Part shown: one piece after another, positions 1 to 12,317 of the stretch | How positions within the stretch are numbered: the first letter of the stretch is position 1 | Layout of the letters: each line of letters begins with the position of its first letter | Origin: Phialophora verrucosa | Taxonomy: Eukaryota > Ascomycota > Eurotiomycetes > Chaetothyriales > Herpotrichiellaceae | Direction of reading: 5' to 3' | NCBI GenBank assembly: GCA_002099365.1 | Contig: MSED01000014.1 | Span: 1,178,001 to 1,242,000, forward strand | Length of the DNA stretch: 64,000 bases | Made by a program: the position numbers and the translations under genes | Notes under the pieces: generated by a model | Seen by the model: the letters and a program-made list of their open reading frames with translations, nothing else | Told to the model about the DNA's origin: nothing | Databases searched by the model: none

Positions 1-3000
1 AGGACTGACGCACCCCGGATTTTTAGCCATGCACCACATCATTTTTGTGCGCCAACGATAAGCCTCGGCACTTCCGGGCGTGGGCGCGAACGTGGGAGAC
101 ACTGCACAGTGCAGATTGCACGGGCTCATTGGCCCTGGATGGGTTAAAATACAATCGAAGAGCTGTCTGCAGCAAAATGTGATGAGATGTGACTTTACTG
201 CACACAGCTGTTTGTGCAACTTCGCGTCGAATCTTCGATTGCGGCATCTCGTCTCCACAGCTGTCCGAATGTTAGCGTCCAGGGCGCTCTTCACCGGGGT
301 GGATGCACAAACGGGGCGCTCTCAAGAAGATGCGACATCATGAGTCCAGAGCATTCTTCCTGAAATTGACGGGTTTCGAATCGTAAAAGATGCCCGTGCT
401 GTCACACCGCCTCCTGTGCTTTCTCACTTGTTTGATTGTCCGTTGACTGCTATTCGCTGCGACCTCCCACGAATCGCTTCGCTAACATGGACGAACGCTA
501 CAACTCCAATGTCACGAGGGCAATGTAAGTGCATGGAATTAACGGTCCAAATTCCAAGAAATTCCTACGGTCATGGGCCAATCGCGAAACGGAGAGCTTT
601 GAGAATTGAATTTACCGTCATAACCCTGGCAGGTTAGCGACCCGTCACAAACGGATTCCCCATTGTGCGTTGGCAAGCCCGCCGACCTCATTGTAAGCGC
701 CGTGGGGTATACCGGTCCAGGTGTTCGCAGGCTTCGTTTCCGGACCACGTTCCATTTCGAGCGCCCTCCAGCAATCAGGGCAGCTGTCGCAACTGCCAAT
801 CGTAGCTGCATGCGCGGGCATAACATCATTTTGCCGTCCCTCGTATTCGTACGATTGACACCAATTGGCACTTTGTTCCGACGCTGAAAAAGGGGGTTCC
901 TCTAAGTTGGTCGTTGGAATGTTGTTTTCGGGAGTTCGGGTCACGGAGTATCCTCGACTGGTGATCAGCACGCCTTCAAATCAACCTTTTGCGCACTCCT
1001 GATGATCAGGTCCAGGGTTGGCAAAGGAGCGGGTGTGCAGCACCGCCCGTCGTGGCATCCTCTCTTCGGCACAGAGACGACACCTGCCGAATCACTGGGT
1101 AATGTGGGGTTGCAACTCGGAGTTTGTCATTTTGAACATCAACAATGATGACATTCACGTATCGCTCTGGAAATGGAATGCCGGCTTGCGTGACGTGGTC
1201 AACCGCTGCTGACCTACTTACTCGTACGAGCGCGACTGTCACCTTGCTTGTGAACGAATTGCTTACCAGACTCTGCGGAGTACTCGTACAAGTACCCTTC
1301 CCAAGTCTGGAGTTACAGGCGTGCCGCACAATGACAACAACACGCATATTATGCACGTCTTAGAAGAGCCGATCATGCCGCACACCACTTTCCTCTTGAA
1401 CAGTCGTAATTCGTAGATAACAATCTGTCCTGAGACGAAACCCCGCTGGAATGATCCCATGATACGGGCCTTGGCAAGTCATAACAAGGGAGAAGGAAGT
1501 TTGATACTGCGGCAGACCCAGCTTGAAACGTCGGCCCTTGAAAACGATGGCTCCAGCACCCCTAAGAATAGCAGCTTGCGGGCAAAAGAAGGGTCCATTG
1601 CCATGAGATCATCAGGGGGCAGCATGTCCAATCCGCACTTGTGGGGCAGTTGACTTTCCATTGCATCATCAATCAATAGAGCTGCTAGCACTGTACGGAG
1701 TAATTCCTGCTAGAAACATTTCAAAGGTCTGGCGACACGACAAATTTCAGGCTGGGAACACGTGTAAAACTAGCGGCGATGTCGGAGATTTTCGAACTGC
1801 TGCCGCGTCTGGTGGCGTATCTTTCTAGAAGATAGAAATGAGACTCGAAACCAGGAGCAATCTCAATTCTGAGATAAGGTAATCCTCCATCACAGATCTC
1901 CTCGCCGCAGCACATCTCTTCTGATCCCTCCGAGCAGCAATTTCGGATGTCGCATGAAGGACAAGTGCAGCCATCCCATGCACCGCCTATTTCACCTCAA
2001 GGGTACCAGTGTTGTTTGAGCTGGTTGGCGAGGAACCACAGCCTGAGACGTGTCAGAGGCAGCTAGGTTAGTTAACCCAGCTTCGGTTGCACTTGCGAGG
2101 AACTGTGGCAGTGAGGTCAAGATTGCTGTCACTCCAGGCTGGTCAAGACGCAACGCGGAATCCACTGTAAGGCAGACAACGAAGCTAGCTCTGAGTTAAA
2201 AAGAAGTCCACATCCCTAGATAAGCTGGTCATAAATCTAATTCTGGCACCAAAGGTACTTGTACGTACTAACAGCAAAACTGCCTCGCCTCTAATAGCAA
2301 CAACAATGCGAGTCTAATGCTCGCAGACCGTACTTTTTTGCAAGACACTTCGAGTTGCAATGCAAGAGTGGATCGGTTTTCGTTTTGCTTCGGGTGTCGA
2401 TGGTGTAATGAGATAACCGGCCAACCTCAAATCAATGGATCGACAATCTCTTGCGATACGCCCTTTCCTCCTACTGTAACGAGTATTCCAGGTCGCCTGA
2501 GCTGGCAGCAGACCCAGCTTGCAGGGCATACCCGGCATGCTCGGGGTCGGTGTCCTCTGTCGGGCTCCTCCTCGAAGGTGAGTGGATGGCTCTGCTATTC
2601 ATAGAAGACCAATCCCGCTTACGAGTCATTCATTTACTCTTTGAGCACAAGCTGGCGGCACCGTGTGTCCCGCCTGTACCTCGTAGGTACGCTCAATAGC
2701 ACGCCATGTCACGGCATCGGTGCTGCAGATGCTGCTAAGCTAATTGCTATACGATGTCTCTTCGCAGGCCTGAGTCGGAACTTGTGGTCTGCTAGGGAGG
2801 TTCTGAGAGGTATTGCACCCTTAGGAACTCCTAAAACCCACTCAGCGACCTCGCAAAACATTGTTCGCTTTCTGATGGAATTCTTCAGCTGAATGCCAAC
2901 AGTCGACTGCGGCCACTAGGCAAAAATGTGAAAGGGAGGCGCTGGATGAAGCATTCCTGGGAGCTAGCCAGACAGTCATTCAGGACAGCGGAGGATGGCA

Positions 3001-5183
3001 TGCCGCCTCTCAGGCCGAGGAGGATCGACCGCGCCTGTTCTGATGGATTACATCCTCAGCATGGGTTGAGTGGTGGCCTCGACGTCGCCGACTTTGAGAT
3101 GGAGGAGCATTCACCGAAAGATCTTTCATCTGCGCTAGGAGGATCCCTTTGAATCTTAATCTTTCCGAGAACGATCGTCGCCACGTCCCTGCCGAGAGCT
3201 TGAGAGAGTGGTTCTATACCAATGGAAAAAGGGACCGTCACGACGACAAATACTTCCCGTCACGATAATATCATACAGTCCCGCCATGTACCGAACACTG
3301 CACGACTATGGTAAGTAGACTTGAGTGTGTTGCTGTCTGAGTGGTGATTATCTCGGGCGGAGTGGTTGAATATCGCATCTCCCTACGCACGAGGGCGCTG
3401 GCCCTGAGCGAGAAATCGGGGCAGACGGTTGTAGAGCCGACCAACAAGCCTGTGGAAAGACTACAGTATTCCATGGGCCAACTTATGACCCTTTCGTGAG
3501 CGCCTCAAAACTACTGACAGCCTACAGCCCCGGAGTGGCCGTGGTCACACCCGGCACAAGACCTCGCGGCAACCTCCCCAGGTGGGGTATGGTGCAGACC
3601 AAACATACGGTGTCTACAGTTTGTTCCATCATCTGATGTCTCCTATACAGAGCTGTGTTATGTCCTTAGCTCCGAGGGGCAAGCAAATGTTGTGAGCCAC
3701 ACGACTCGGCCGGAACCAACCCAATTTTCACGGCCGTTGAGGCGATAGTGCTGGGCAACGAAGGACTGTGGCGCCAAGGCATGTTAGATAATCAGCGACG
3801 CCTATCTAAATGAAGTTAGCACTAGTGCTCTCTGGTGAGTGGTTGGCTTCGTTTTCTTGGCGTCAAAGGTCCCGATTGTATCTCCTCGCATCATCCCAAC
3901 CAGCGCTGTCCACTTCCCCATGGCTGGGTTACACACAAGCTTTCTCGTCCATAGGACAATGCACGGCATCACGACACCTTCGTTCAAGGCTGTTGTTGAC
4001 AAACGGAAATGAACGGGGAGTTGCGCCTTGGCCTCTAATGTGCGCTTCCAACGAACCACACCTTGTTCAAGATTTCCCAAATCCGCACAAAGCACCAGCT
4101 TGGCCTTGTCCTCCAGCCTCGGCGCCATGACTTGCCAAATAGCCAAGCCTATAGGATACTTCCGCGGCGTGTATTCCGCCGACTCGTACGAGACGAGCCT
4201 TCTTACGCGCGAGCCGCACCTCAACTCAATTGGCTGCTTTGGGCAAATGCTCTGATGAGCTTGAGATGTCTTTGCTCGCATAGCACAACTCGGCCTAGCT
4301 CCAGCACCTAGGCCTCGCTCGTGGCAAGGGCCAAAGGAGCATTCCACGGACACAGTCATTTATCTGCACTAATCGGGAGCAGGGCACATATCATGTGCAG
4401 CCTGCTGTCTACACTACGTCGAACGAACGCTGAGCAATGCCCCCAGGACCAGTGTGTTTGGCTCTGGAGGTCTTGGCTAGAAATACACAACAGTAAGTGC
4501 CTTCGCTTTCTTTCTGGCGAACACAAGAAAGCACAGAGCAAATCATGCAACGACAAGGAATCCGCCACGCATGGGTTTTGGACTATCCTCCTTCCGCCGC
4601 ATGTCAAAAGCCGTAACTGGCAATCTGACCGTCTGTCGAGTCGCCTTTTGCAATCGGGCATTCTTTAGCTCCACGGCCATCAGCAGTTGCCCCTGATGGC
4701 GATGGCCCGGTTGACACTGGTTGGTAGCGGTATTCTGCATCACCACGCCACAGGTGGCCTGTACCAATCAACATGGGCGCCGTCGCAATCAGAACAACCC
4801 CAGCATCACCGTCGCACAGTTTAATAAGCTGCATATGGAGCTCGTGGCGCGCGCTTTGACCTTAACAGGACGATTGATTTTTAGTCATCCTTTCTGTCAG
4901 CTCCCTACCTTCGTCAATTCAGATTGAAACCGGCGAAGAGTCGACTTAGTGGAAAGGCTAGAAGGGTCGCTTATGGCCGTGAAGATGCTCACGAGCACTC
5001 ACAGACGCAGTCCACGGTACGGCCGAAGTAATCGTAGATGGGCCTTTGTGTAGAGCATCAGACCCAAGACCCGTTGTACGGTATAAGATACTGGACAGCC
5101 TTCACACCACTGATACTTATTGTCTTGCCCTCGAACATACAATCCTCAATACTTCCACATCGACGATTGATCCTGTCGCCAAC
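1..5183. other. gene-poor stretch
   Basis: About 5.2 kb in which I find no supported gene on either strand. Reading frames are short, and none shows a recognisable motif or splices into one. The longest is a 185-codon frame on the minus strand at 3802-4359, with no recognisable domain. Two copies of TACTCGTA (1219-1226 and 1281-1288) and one of TACGGAGTA (1694-1702) lie here. No transposase or reverse transcriptase motif and no terminal repeats were seen. It could be ordinary intergenic DNA or an old, decayed repeat. I cannot tell which. Confidence 0.6.
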
Positions 5184-7094
5184 ATGCTCCAATCCCTTAG
5201 GGAGACTCCTGCTGGTCAACTGATACGACTGGCCTCCCGCGGACACTTTCTCCGCTATAATGGAGACGCCAACGGTGTCGAGGTACTGAAGAACAGAAAA
5301 TCTCGACCGTGCGATTTCATCCCTGCCGTCCCCGTCGAAGTTGAAGCCGACCCCGAAGTCCTTGCAAGGAAAGGCACGAATGTGGACGACGTTATCATCG
5401 TCGACTGGTATAGTCCAACTGATCAGGACAATCCCAGGAATTTCTCCACACACAAGAAGCTATGGATTGGCTTCGTCATTTTGTGAGTAGATGACCCATC
5501 GCGTGCAGACTTTTGTCCTGTCCAGAGCACCAGATGCTGACCGCCGCGTGCTTCCTAGCCTCTATACCTTCATCGTCTACTGCGCCTCTGCAATCACCGT
5601 CCCTTCCTACCCCTACATCGCACCTCGGCACGGCCTGAGCGAAACGCCTGTGTCTCTGATCCTCGCTCTATATGTTCTCGGCTACGCATTAGGGCCCTTG
5701 ATCGCTGCTCCAATGTCCGAAATTCCGTGGATTGGACGCAATCTTCCCTACTGGGTGTCATTCATCCCGTTTCTCATCATATCCATAGTCCTCACGCAAA
5801 TCCAAGATCTCAATTTCGCCACAATCTGCGTCCTGCGCTTCCTCCAAGGTTATTTCGGCTCTCCTATCTTGGCGACAGGGGCAGCGTCATACGACGACAT
5901 CTTCGACGAATTCTCATCGCCATACGGTTATATGCTCTGGTTGGGCGCCATGTATGCCGGCCCGGCCGTCGGACCTCTTCTCAGTGGCTACGCCGTTGTC
6001 AAAGAACTCCGATGGGCATACTGGGAAGTCGCGATCATGGCAGCAGCCCTGGTACCGTTGATCCTCTTGCTGCCCGAGACGAGCTCCGACTACATCCTGC
6101 TGCAACGTGCCAAACGACTGAGAAAGCTTACAGGCGACCTCAAATACCGTGCACGCTCAGAGATCAAGGAGGTGCCAGTGACCAAAATTTTCGTTGATGC
6201 TTTGATGAAGCCTACAGAGATTGCTGTAAAGGATCCGGCGATTGGATTCGTGACAATATACGGAGGGATTGTGTACGCCACATATTACTCCTTCTTCGAG
6301 GTAGGTTTCTTTCCTCCATTTTCATGTGCGCCTCAGTGCTTATGAGAATTTTCTTACAGGCGTTCCCACTCGTCTACTACGAGAGATACCACTTCTCCCT
6401 CGGGGCTATTGGCTTGATCTTCCTCACCGTCATAGTGGGCTCCCTGAGCTCTGCGATCATCTACGCCATCTATCTCCAATATCGCTTCATACCCTACGCT
6501 CGGGCAGAAGTAGATAAGTTTGCAGCCGCCAGCGCATCCTCTAATTCCATCAATGACACCATTACACGCACCAATTCCCAAAGTGACCTTGAAGCGCAAC
6601 AGAAATTGCAACTATCGCGCGTTCCAACAGCGACGGGCACAAGACCACACATCAACCAGGCAGTCCCGCAAGAGTCCTGGCTGCTTCCCTCTATCCCGTT
6701 CAGCGTCCTCTGTCCAGCTGGCCTTTTCCTCTTCGCGTGGACCTCCGTCGCGACCAATGCTTCTGGGGAACCCCGATTCAGCTGGATCGTGCCTACGATC
6801 GGAATCGGGCTGTTTTCAGGAGGCTCATATGTCGTCTTCCAATGCACGATCATCTACATCTCCCTGTCTTATCGGAGATACTTTGCGAGTTTGTCAGCTG
6901 CCTATGACATGTCTAGGGGCAGTTTGGCCGCCGGAGTGGTTATGGGAAGCCGAGCTGTGTTTGTGTCATGGGGCGTTGACAACGGCGTTAGCCTGCTTGC
7001 AGGCATATCTGCCGCGGGCGTTTTTGGGATGTGGTTCCTGTGGTGGTATGGGGGCAGGTTGAGGTCCAAGTCGAGATTCGCTGAGAAGCAATAG
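5184..7094 (+). CDS. MFS transporter, DHA1 (drug:H+ antiporter) family
   Basis: Predicted 591-residue plasma-membrane transporter, exons 5184-5482, 5559-6300 and 6360-7094. The introns have GTGAGT/CTAG and GTAGGT/ACAG ends and the frame is continuous. A hydrophilic N-terminal tail of about 95 residues precedes the membrane part. The motif LGYALGPLIAAPMSE (about residues 140-154) is the signature found in fungal DHA1 transporters of the Flu1/Tpo/caffeine-resistance group. The two hydrophobic halves are separated by a charged loop rich in Ser, Thr and Gln. These proteins export drugs, polyamines or small metabolites with proton exchange. The actual substrate cannot be read from sequence. The start is the first ATG that gives the usual N-terminal length; an in-frame ATG at 5046 is less likely. 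No biosynthetic cluster adjoins it. Confidence 0.88.
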
Positions 7095-7827
7095 TGAAGT
7101 ACGAATCTGCCCTTCGAAGCGAGAAAACGAAGATGGGATCCGTATATGGATGTGATATGGAAGCGACGCGGTCAAGTGAGGGGCCGGAGTTTCTCGGTGT
7201 AATTGGGGAGACTCGATGGCCATACATAGCTTTGCCTAGGATATCGGATAGATGATTAGTGTTATCACCAATTTATAGTAACTGCGCCAGGAGCGAAGCT
7301 TGGCTCCTCGCCGCGAACATAGTACTCGTAGACCTCGACCCCAATCGAGACTTACCGTATCCCTGAGTACTCGTATCCTGGCTTGCCGCTAAGCCCGCCC
7401 GAGTTATATGTAGGGTGGTAGGTAAGCCCACTAAACCCGCCAAGAAGCATGTGCTGGCGGCGTGGCCAATCACAGAGGCGCTTAGTTAGCCACGGCTTTC
7501 CCGTCCTCAACCGCCACTCTAACGTCACTCGCCCGCCTGACTGCGTTATCTTCCCGTGAATGCTCCGAGCCTGGATTTCTTGTCTCCTTGGCAAGACTCG
7601 TTGGCGACGTCTCTACAAAGAGGACCCCATTTTCGGGTGCAGAGAAGCAGAAGACGTCAATCGTTCGTCACGAACGCCAACAGGAGTAATTGTCGCAGAA
7701 TTCGCCTGTGAGGTACCTCGTGCCTCCTGACCATAGAACCTGCGACGTCTGAGTCTCGTCTTTCGTGAAGCCAGACCGAGCCTCGAACCAAAGGAGAGTC
7801 GCTGCCCGCGGGCTCGATCATTCAGCC
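7095..7827. other. intergenic, with two TACTCGTA motifs
   Basis: No gene seen. TACTCGTA occurs twice within 53 bases (7323-7330 and 7368-7375), about 450-500 bases upstream of the ornithine cyclodeaminase-like start. The segment next to that start is presumably promoter and 5' leader. Confidence 0.5.
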
Positions 7828-9311
7828 ATGCCGTGAGTTGTCCATACGTCCAAAACATCCACGCCCTGCTCATGCTGGAGACGTACATACTCTGAACCCT
7901 CTCCGAAGCTGCCCGCACAATCTGGACATGCCAATATCATTTCTAATGTATTCATAGTTTCACAGTTCTCACAAATGCGGACGTCCAGGAGATACTTTAT
8001 TCGCTAGATAAGGATGATGTCCACGAGCTGCAGTCTAATCTCGCCGAAGCGCTACATTCATACTCGACCGGAGATACGAACTCTCCCTGTAGCGCATCAT
8101 CTCAGCCTCACCGAACGGTGATCAAGAAGAATGGAGTGACCACTCTTTTTATGCCTGCTTCCACGGGGATTTCGGTCGGGATGAAGATCGTGTCGTTAGA
8201 GCAGCCCGTGTCTATGAGCAAGAAGTCTTCAACGTCTTCTAGCATGTCAGAGGGCCTTTCAGGTACGACAGCTGGGAGTATGTCTGGGTCCTCCATAAAG
8301 TCTGCAACCAATGATCTGGGCTCGATGACCCTGTCGCCTTCGTCTACCATGTCGTCCGGCCGCAACTCAATCGATGGCTCCTCATTCCAACCACCTGCAT
8401 CCGTGGCCAGTTCACAGAGCACCGCACCGAAAGGATCTGTCACCCTGCTTGATAGAAACGGCAATCCTCGAGGCATTGTGAATGCTGAGGAACTCACCGC
8501 TTTTCGAACAGCACTAGCTTCCACCATGTTGCTGACAAAGCGACAGAATGTCCATACAGTTACTGTTTTCGGAGCGGGAAAGCAAGCGTACTGGCACATT
8601 AGACTGGCACTGATACTCAAGGGAGACCAGATACACCACGTTAACATCATCAACCGAAGCTTTGAGAGATCCATCAAGTTGATGAAGGCCTTTCAGATGA
8701 CGCAAGAAGACCGGGTCCAGTGGCGGAAGGACATCAAATTCTCAGCCATGAGCCCCGAGTTCGGAGAATACGGACGCCTCCTGAAGGAGGAGGTGCGGAA
8801 GGCGGATGTCATTTTCTGCTGTACGCCGTCGACGGAACCGCTGTTTCCTGCCGAGTTCCTGACATCGCGCGAGGGACGAAGGAAAGGGAGATATATTGCG
8901 GCCATCGGGTCATACGCTCCACACATGGTCGAAGTCCACCCGGATGTTCTCAAATTGGCTGTCGAACCAGAACATGGCGGACACCACCACCACCACAAAC
9001 ATGCAAGACAGGGTGGTGTAATTATTGTCGACAGTCTGGAATCTTGCCTGAAGGAGGCTGGGGAGATCATCAAGGCCAAATTAAAGCCAGAGCATCTTGT
9101 CGAGGTTGGAGAGCTTATGATGATCAAAAAAGCCGCGACCAAGGAAATCGAGCTTGGGGGACCTGGAGAGCAAGGGCTTCTCGACTGGCTAACCAAGGGC
9201 AACCTCATCTATAAATCTGTTGGTATGGGCCTTATGGACCTGGTGGTCGCTGGAGACCTCCTCGCACTGGCAAGGGCGAAAGATGTGGGCACCACCATCG
9301 AAGACTTCTGA
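7828..9311 (+). CDS. ornithine cyclodeaminase / mu-crystallin family protein
   Basis: Predicted 452 residues, exons 7828-7832 and 7958-9311. The first coding exon is only ATGCC. Joined across a GTGAGT...ATAG intron with a CTAAT branch site, it gives MPFTVLTNADVQ, the expected family N-terminus, and the length divides by three. The NAD(P)-binding loop FGAGKQA lies at about 206-212. The family deaminates ornithine to proline or reduces cyclic imines and ketimines; crystallin-type members also bind NADP. Two features are unusual: a Ser/Thr-rich insertion at about residues 88-150, and a histidine-rich loop at about 341-350. Both lie between conserved segments and are probably surface loops. The substrate is unknown. 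A start inside exon 2 would lose the conserved N-terminal strand. Confidence 0.85.
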
Positions 9312-10223
9312 GGATGCGCGATGGGGCTGCAGCAGGTGGACAGGGCAGATGATGCTGCCAGCAGAAGCGATATTCTCTGCAATGGTTTTCCACTTGCATT
9401 GCTCCTAGGATAGTTGACTGGTAGATAAGAGGCATCACAAGGCACGAAGCCACTGACAGGTTGTGAAGGCCTTGAAACGGGCCGAATAGATATCAACGTT
9501 TCGCAAGCACCATTCGGAGTATTTCAGAATCGCATTGACATTTCTGCGCAACGCTCCCCAACCACCACACCTTTCTGTGCATTCGCTCTGGTCCATGTCA
9601 ATGAGTTCAAGAAAATTAGTTATAGTCAGCACAGGCCTGAGCTCCGTACGGCCCACGGGTTAATCAAGCTGTGGTGTACGCCGGTTGCAGCGGCCGCCTT
9701 TGCCTTCTACATACTCACCTTCTGAAGTAATACTGTGAGTTTGGCATGCGTGGAGTGATCCCCTGGCTGACAACTCTCGCCTATTTTGACCCCTCGTCGA
9801 CGGGATCGGGATGCCCCTACGCAGCATTCGCCGCCCAATTATCATCAACTTATAAGACAGCCGAGGTGGGGCAGAGCCAGCATTGTTGTTGTTCCTAGTA
9901 TGCCCAACGTCATTTTTGTCTCGCGAGCAACAGACCGTCTCCGAGACAATTTCTCGTACAACTCGAGCTGCACACCAACAAAGGACAGGAACGTGAAATA
10001 CGGCAGTCTGGTGTCGCTTTCACTTTCTCTCTCGTTTCTTCTCCACTCGTTCGATGCTTGGAGTCCCCGAGTTTCTGTTCCGAGACGAGGCGAATTGGAA
10101 CAACTGGCACACTTTATGAACAGCGGATCTACGTCTTCTAAGACTCCCATCAATCCGCCATCTTCAAGTAAAAGCCTGCCTCTTTGCGCCGCTGAGCGCC
10201 GCTATGCTCTGAACAATCGGGAC
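9312..10223. other. intergenic / promoter of the siderophore-type acyltransferase
   Basis: No separate gene supported. An open frame from 9786 runs into the next gene's first exon but has no family similarity upstream of position 10224. CT-rich tracts near 10010-10050 fit a fungal promoter or leader. Confidence 0.4.
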
Positions 10224-12016
10224 ATGGTTCAGCAAGTCTACCTGCCCAATGGGTGAGTTAGTCCTATGCGTGCAACCGGCCTTCCGTACGGAGTCAATCC
10301 AAATATACTTCACGCCGCCCGATGCAAGCTCACTGTGACTTTACAGGCAAATATATATTGTCACGCCCGTCTTTGGGGGCTTCACCTTTAAATCCACGAA
10401 TCTGGACCTGCACCACTCGGCAATGCCTCCGGGATGGACCGTCAACCTGCAAACAGAAGACCAAGTGGAAGACGATCAAGAGCGTAGGAAAAGCCGAGTA
10501 GAGGGTGGTTCTGGCCGAGAGTCAGAAGAGACAGTAATACACAAGCATACCGTCACACATCGGTTTACAAAGCCGACCGTCCAGGGTGACTCCATGTTCA
10601 TATCCTCGATATCTATGCCATCCAGCACAGACTTCAAGAATACCGCCTCTCCAACGAGAAATATCGCCATGATGCTGTGGGCGACATTGTGCTGGTATTT
10701 CCACAAAGAGCCTCCCAACCTTCACGCCCTCACCGATGCGTCTGCACTGACGCCAGAGCCTGGAAGACCAAAGCTGGACTGGCGCATCAAAATCAAGAGG
10801 GAAGGCATTTTCAAGGGAAAGAACACCCTGCAGAAGCTGGAGCGTATGGGATTGATTTCATCCGAGGACTCTTCCGTGGGCACCGATACCGATACCCGCT
10901 TACCGAGTGGCTGGACAGAGACCTTTGTGAGCAGGAGGGCATTTTGGCAGATTGATGCTAGAATCTTCCTCTTTACAATGGCACCTCAGTCACAATCTCC
11001 ATTCCCACAGGCGTCGCCGTACCATTCTCGACCATCGTCGCCAGACCGGACTGCAAATGTGTCTGTGACTGACCGCGGTTCTCCCCGTCCGGCAGATTAT
11101 GTGTCGACTCCGGGCATAGGCGACGGTTTTACGGCAGGCATTTCATCCCCCGGAGGACCATTCAATTCTGGAAGTCATTTGCCCACCTTCTACCCTCCGC
11201 ATCCAACCCAGTTCACCTTTACAAACCATATACGACATCCTATCCGCCCCAAACCACCGCGACAGGGCGAAACGTTTTACAGCAGATATATACCCAGCCT
11301 AGGTCAGTGGCTGTCTTTTAGGGTACCGACGCTATCTCCAAAGCCATGTCCACGTCCTCAGTTTGTTCCTGCATCGGCCTCCATGCCGACAGTGATGCCG
11401 AGCCATGCCGGGGGAGCATCAATAGCAACATTGCCTACTATGGACAACTTCATGGATCGTCCTTCGGATCTTGACTTGCTGCACAAGTGGATGAATGATC
11501 CCCGAGTGAACGCGGCATGGGGTGTCGCAGGCCCACAAAGCGTACAGCACAAATTCTTAGTCGACGGCCTACAAAGCCGACACTCGTTCCCGGTTTACGG
11601 TTGCTGGGACGGTAAGCCATTTGGATACTTCGAGATATACTGGGTCAAGGAAGACAAGTTGGGCCGACTGCTGGGCGGCGAAGTCGGCAACTACACGCGC
11701 GGACTGCACGTCTTGATCGGAGAAAACGAATTCCGAGGCCCCCATCGAGTCAAAGTCTGGTTGTCTGCCTTGGTACATTATTGTTTCCTAGCCGACTCGA
11801 GAACTGAGACTGTGATGTTGGAGCCAAGGGTGGATAATACGAAGTAAGTTCTTAGCAGGAGTGCGTCTGCGGTACGTCAAGAACTGACATGTGCACAGAT
11901 TTATTGGATACCTGATGGATACTGGGTTCTATAAGCAAGGCGAGATTACGTTCCCGCACAAGCAGTCAGCTGTGGTGAAAATCGACCGAGAATCATGGGA
12001 GGCGCCCGAGCTGTAG
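10224..12016 (+). CDS. siderophore-type hydroxyornithine N-acyltransferase (SidL/SidF-like)
   Basis: Predicted 547 residues, exons 10224-10252, 10347-11843 and 11899-12016. The C-terminal domain (about 375-547) is of the IucB/MbtK/SidF acyl-CoA N-acyltransferase type. It begins with a DLLHKWMNDPRV segment and ends with EPRVDN followed by KFIGYLMDTGF, which matches the family's acyl-CoA-binding end. The N-terminal part (YIVTPVFGGFTFK) is also typical of the fungal enzymes. Such enzymes acylate N5-hydroxyornithine for hydroxamate siderophores: SidL acetylates for intracellular ferricrocin, SidF adds anhydromevalonyl for fusarinines. The protein ends in APEL with no peroxisomal SKL-type signal, which I take as leaning towards SidL. 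A long Ser/Pro-rich linker separates the two halves. No siderophore NRPS or hydroxylase adjoins it. Confidence 0.78.
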
Positions 12017-12317
12017 GACGGCGAAAACAAGCACATTAAAGGGCCTTGCTGAGAAGATTCGGAGTGATAACGTGCCCTAGAGTTAAATCTGAAGCGCGAA
12101 TAGTAAAGCAGCAAAGACGATGCGTCAGCCTTGCCCCGCGTCGCCAACTCAGAAACTCGAACGAGGCTGCGGCCCGCATTGTCGGAGTCATTTTCCCTGT
12201 CAAAAAGGCGGATGTTAAAATGAATGAATCTCAATCTCTACACAACGGGTCCCGCGAAGTGCCTGTCCTTCGAGGTCTTTAGGTCTGTAACGATCTTCAT
12301 TTACCTACCACGCCATC
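12017..12317. other. short intergenic region upstream of leucyl-tRNA synthetase
   Basis: About 300 bases between co-oriented genes. It must hold the 3' end of the acyltransferase and the promoter of the synthetase. No distinctive motif recognised. Confidence 0.4.

Noticed and set aside
3802..4359. 185-codon minus-strand open frame
   Set aside because: Longest frame in the gene-poor segment, but no domain, no splice extension and no recognisable composition of a protein family; consistent with chance.
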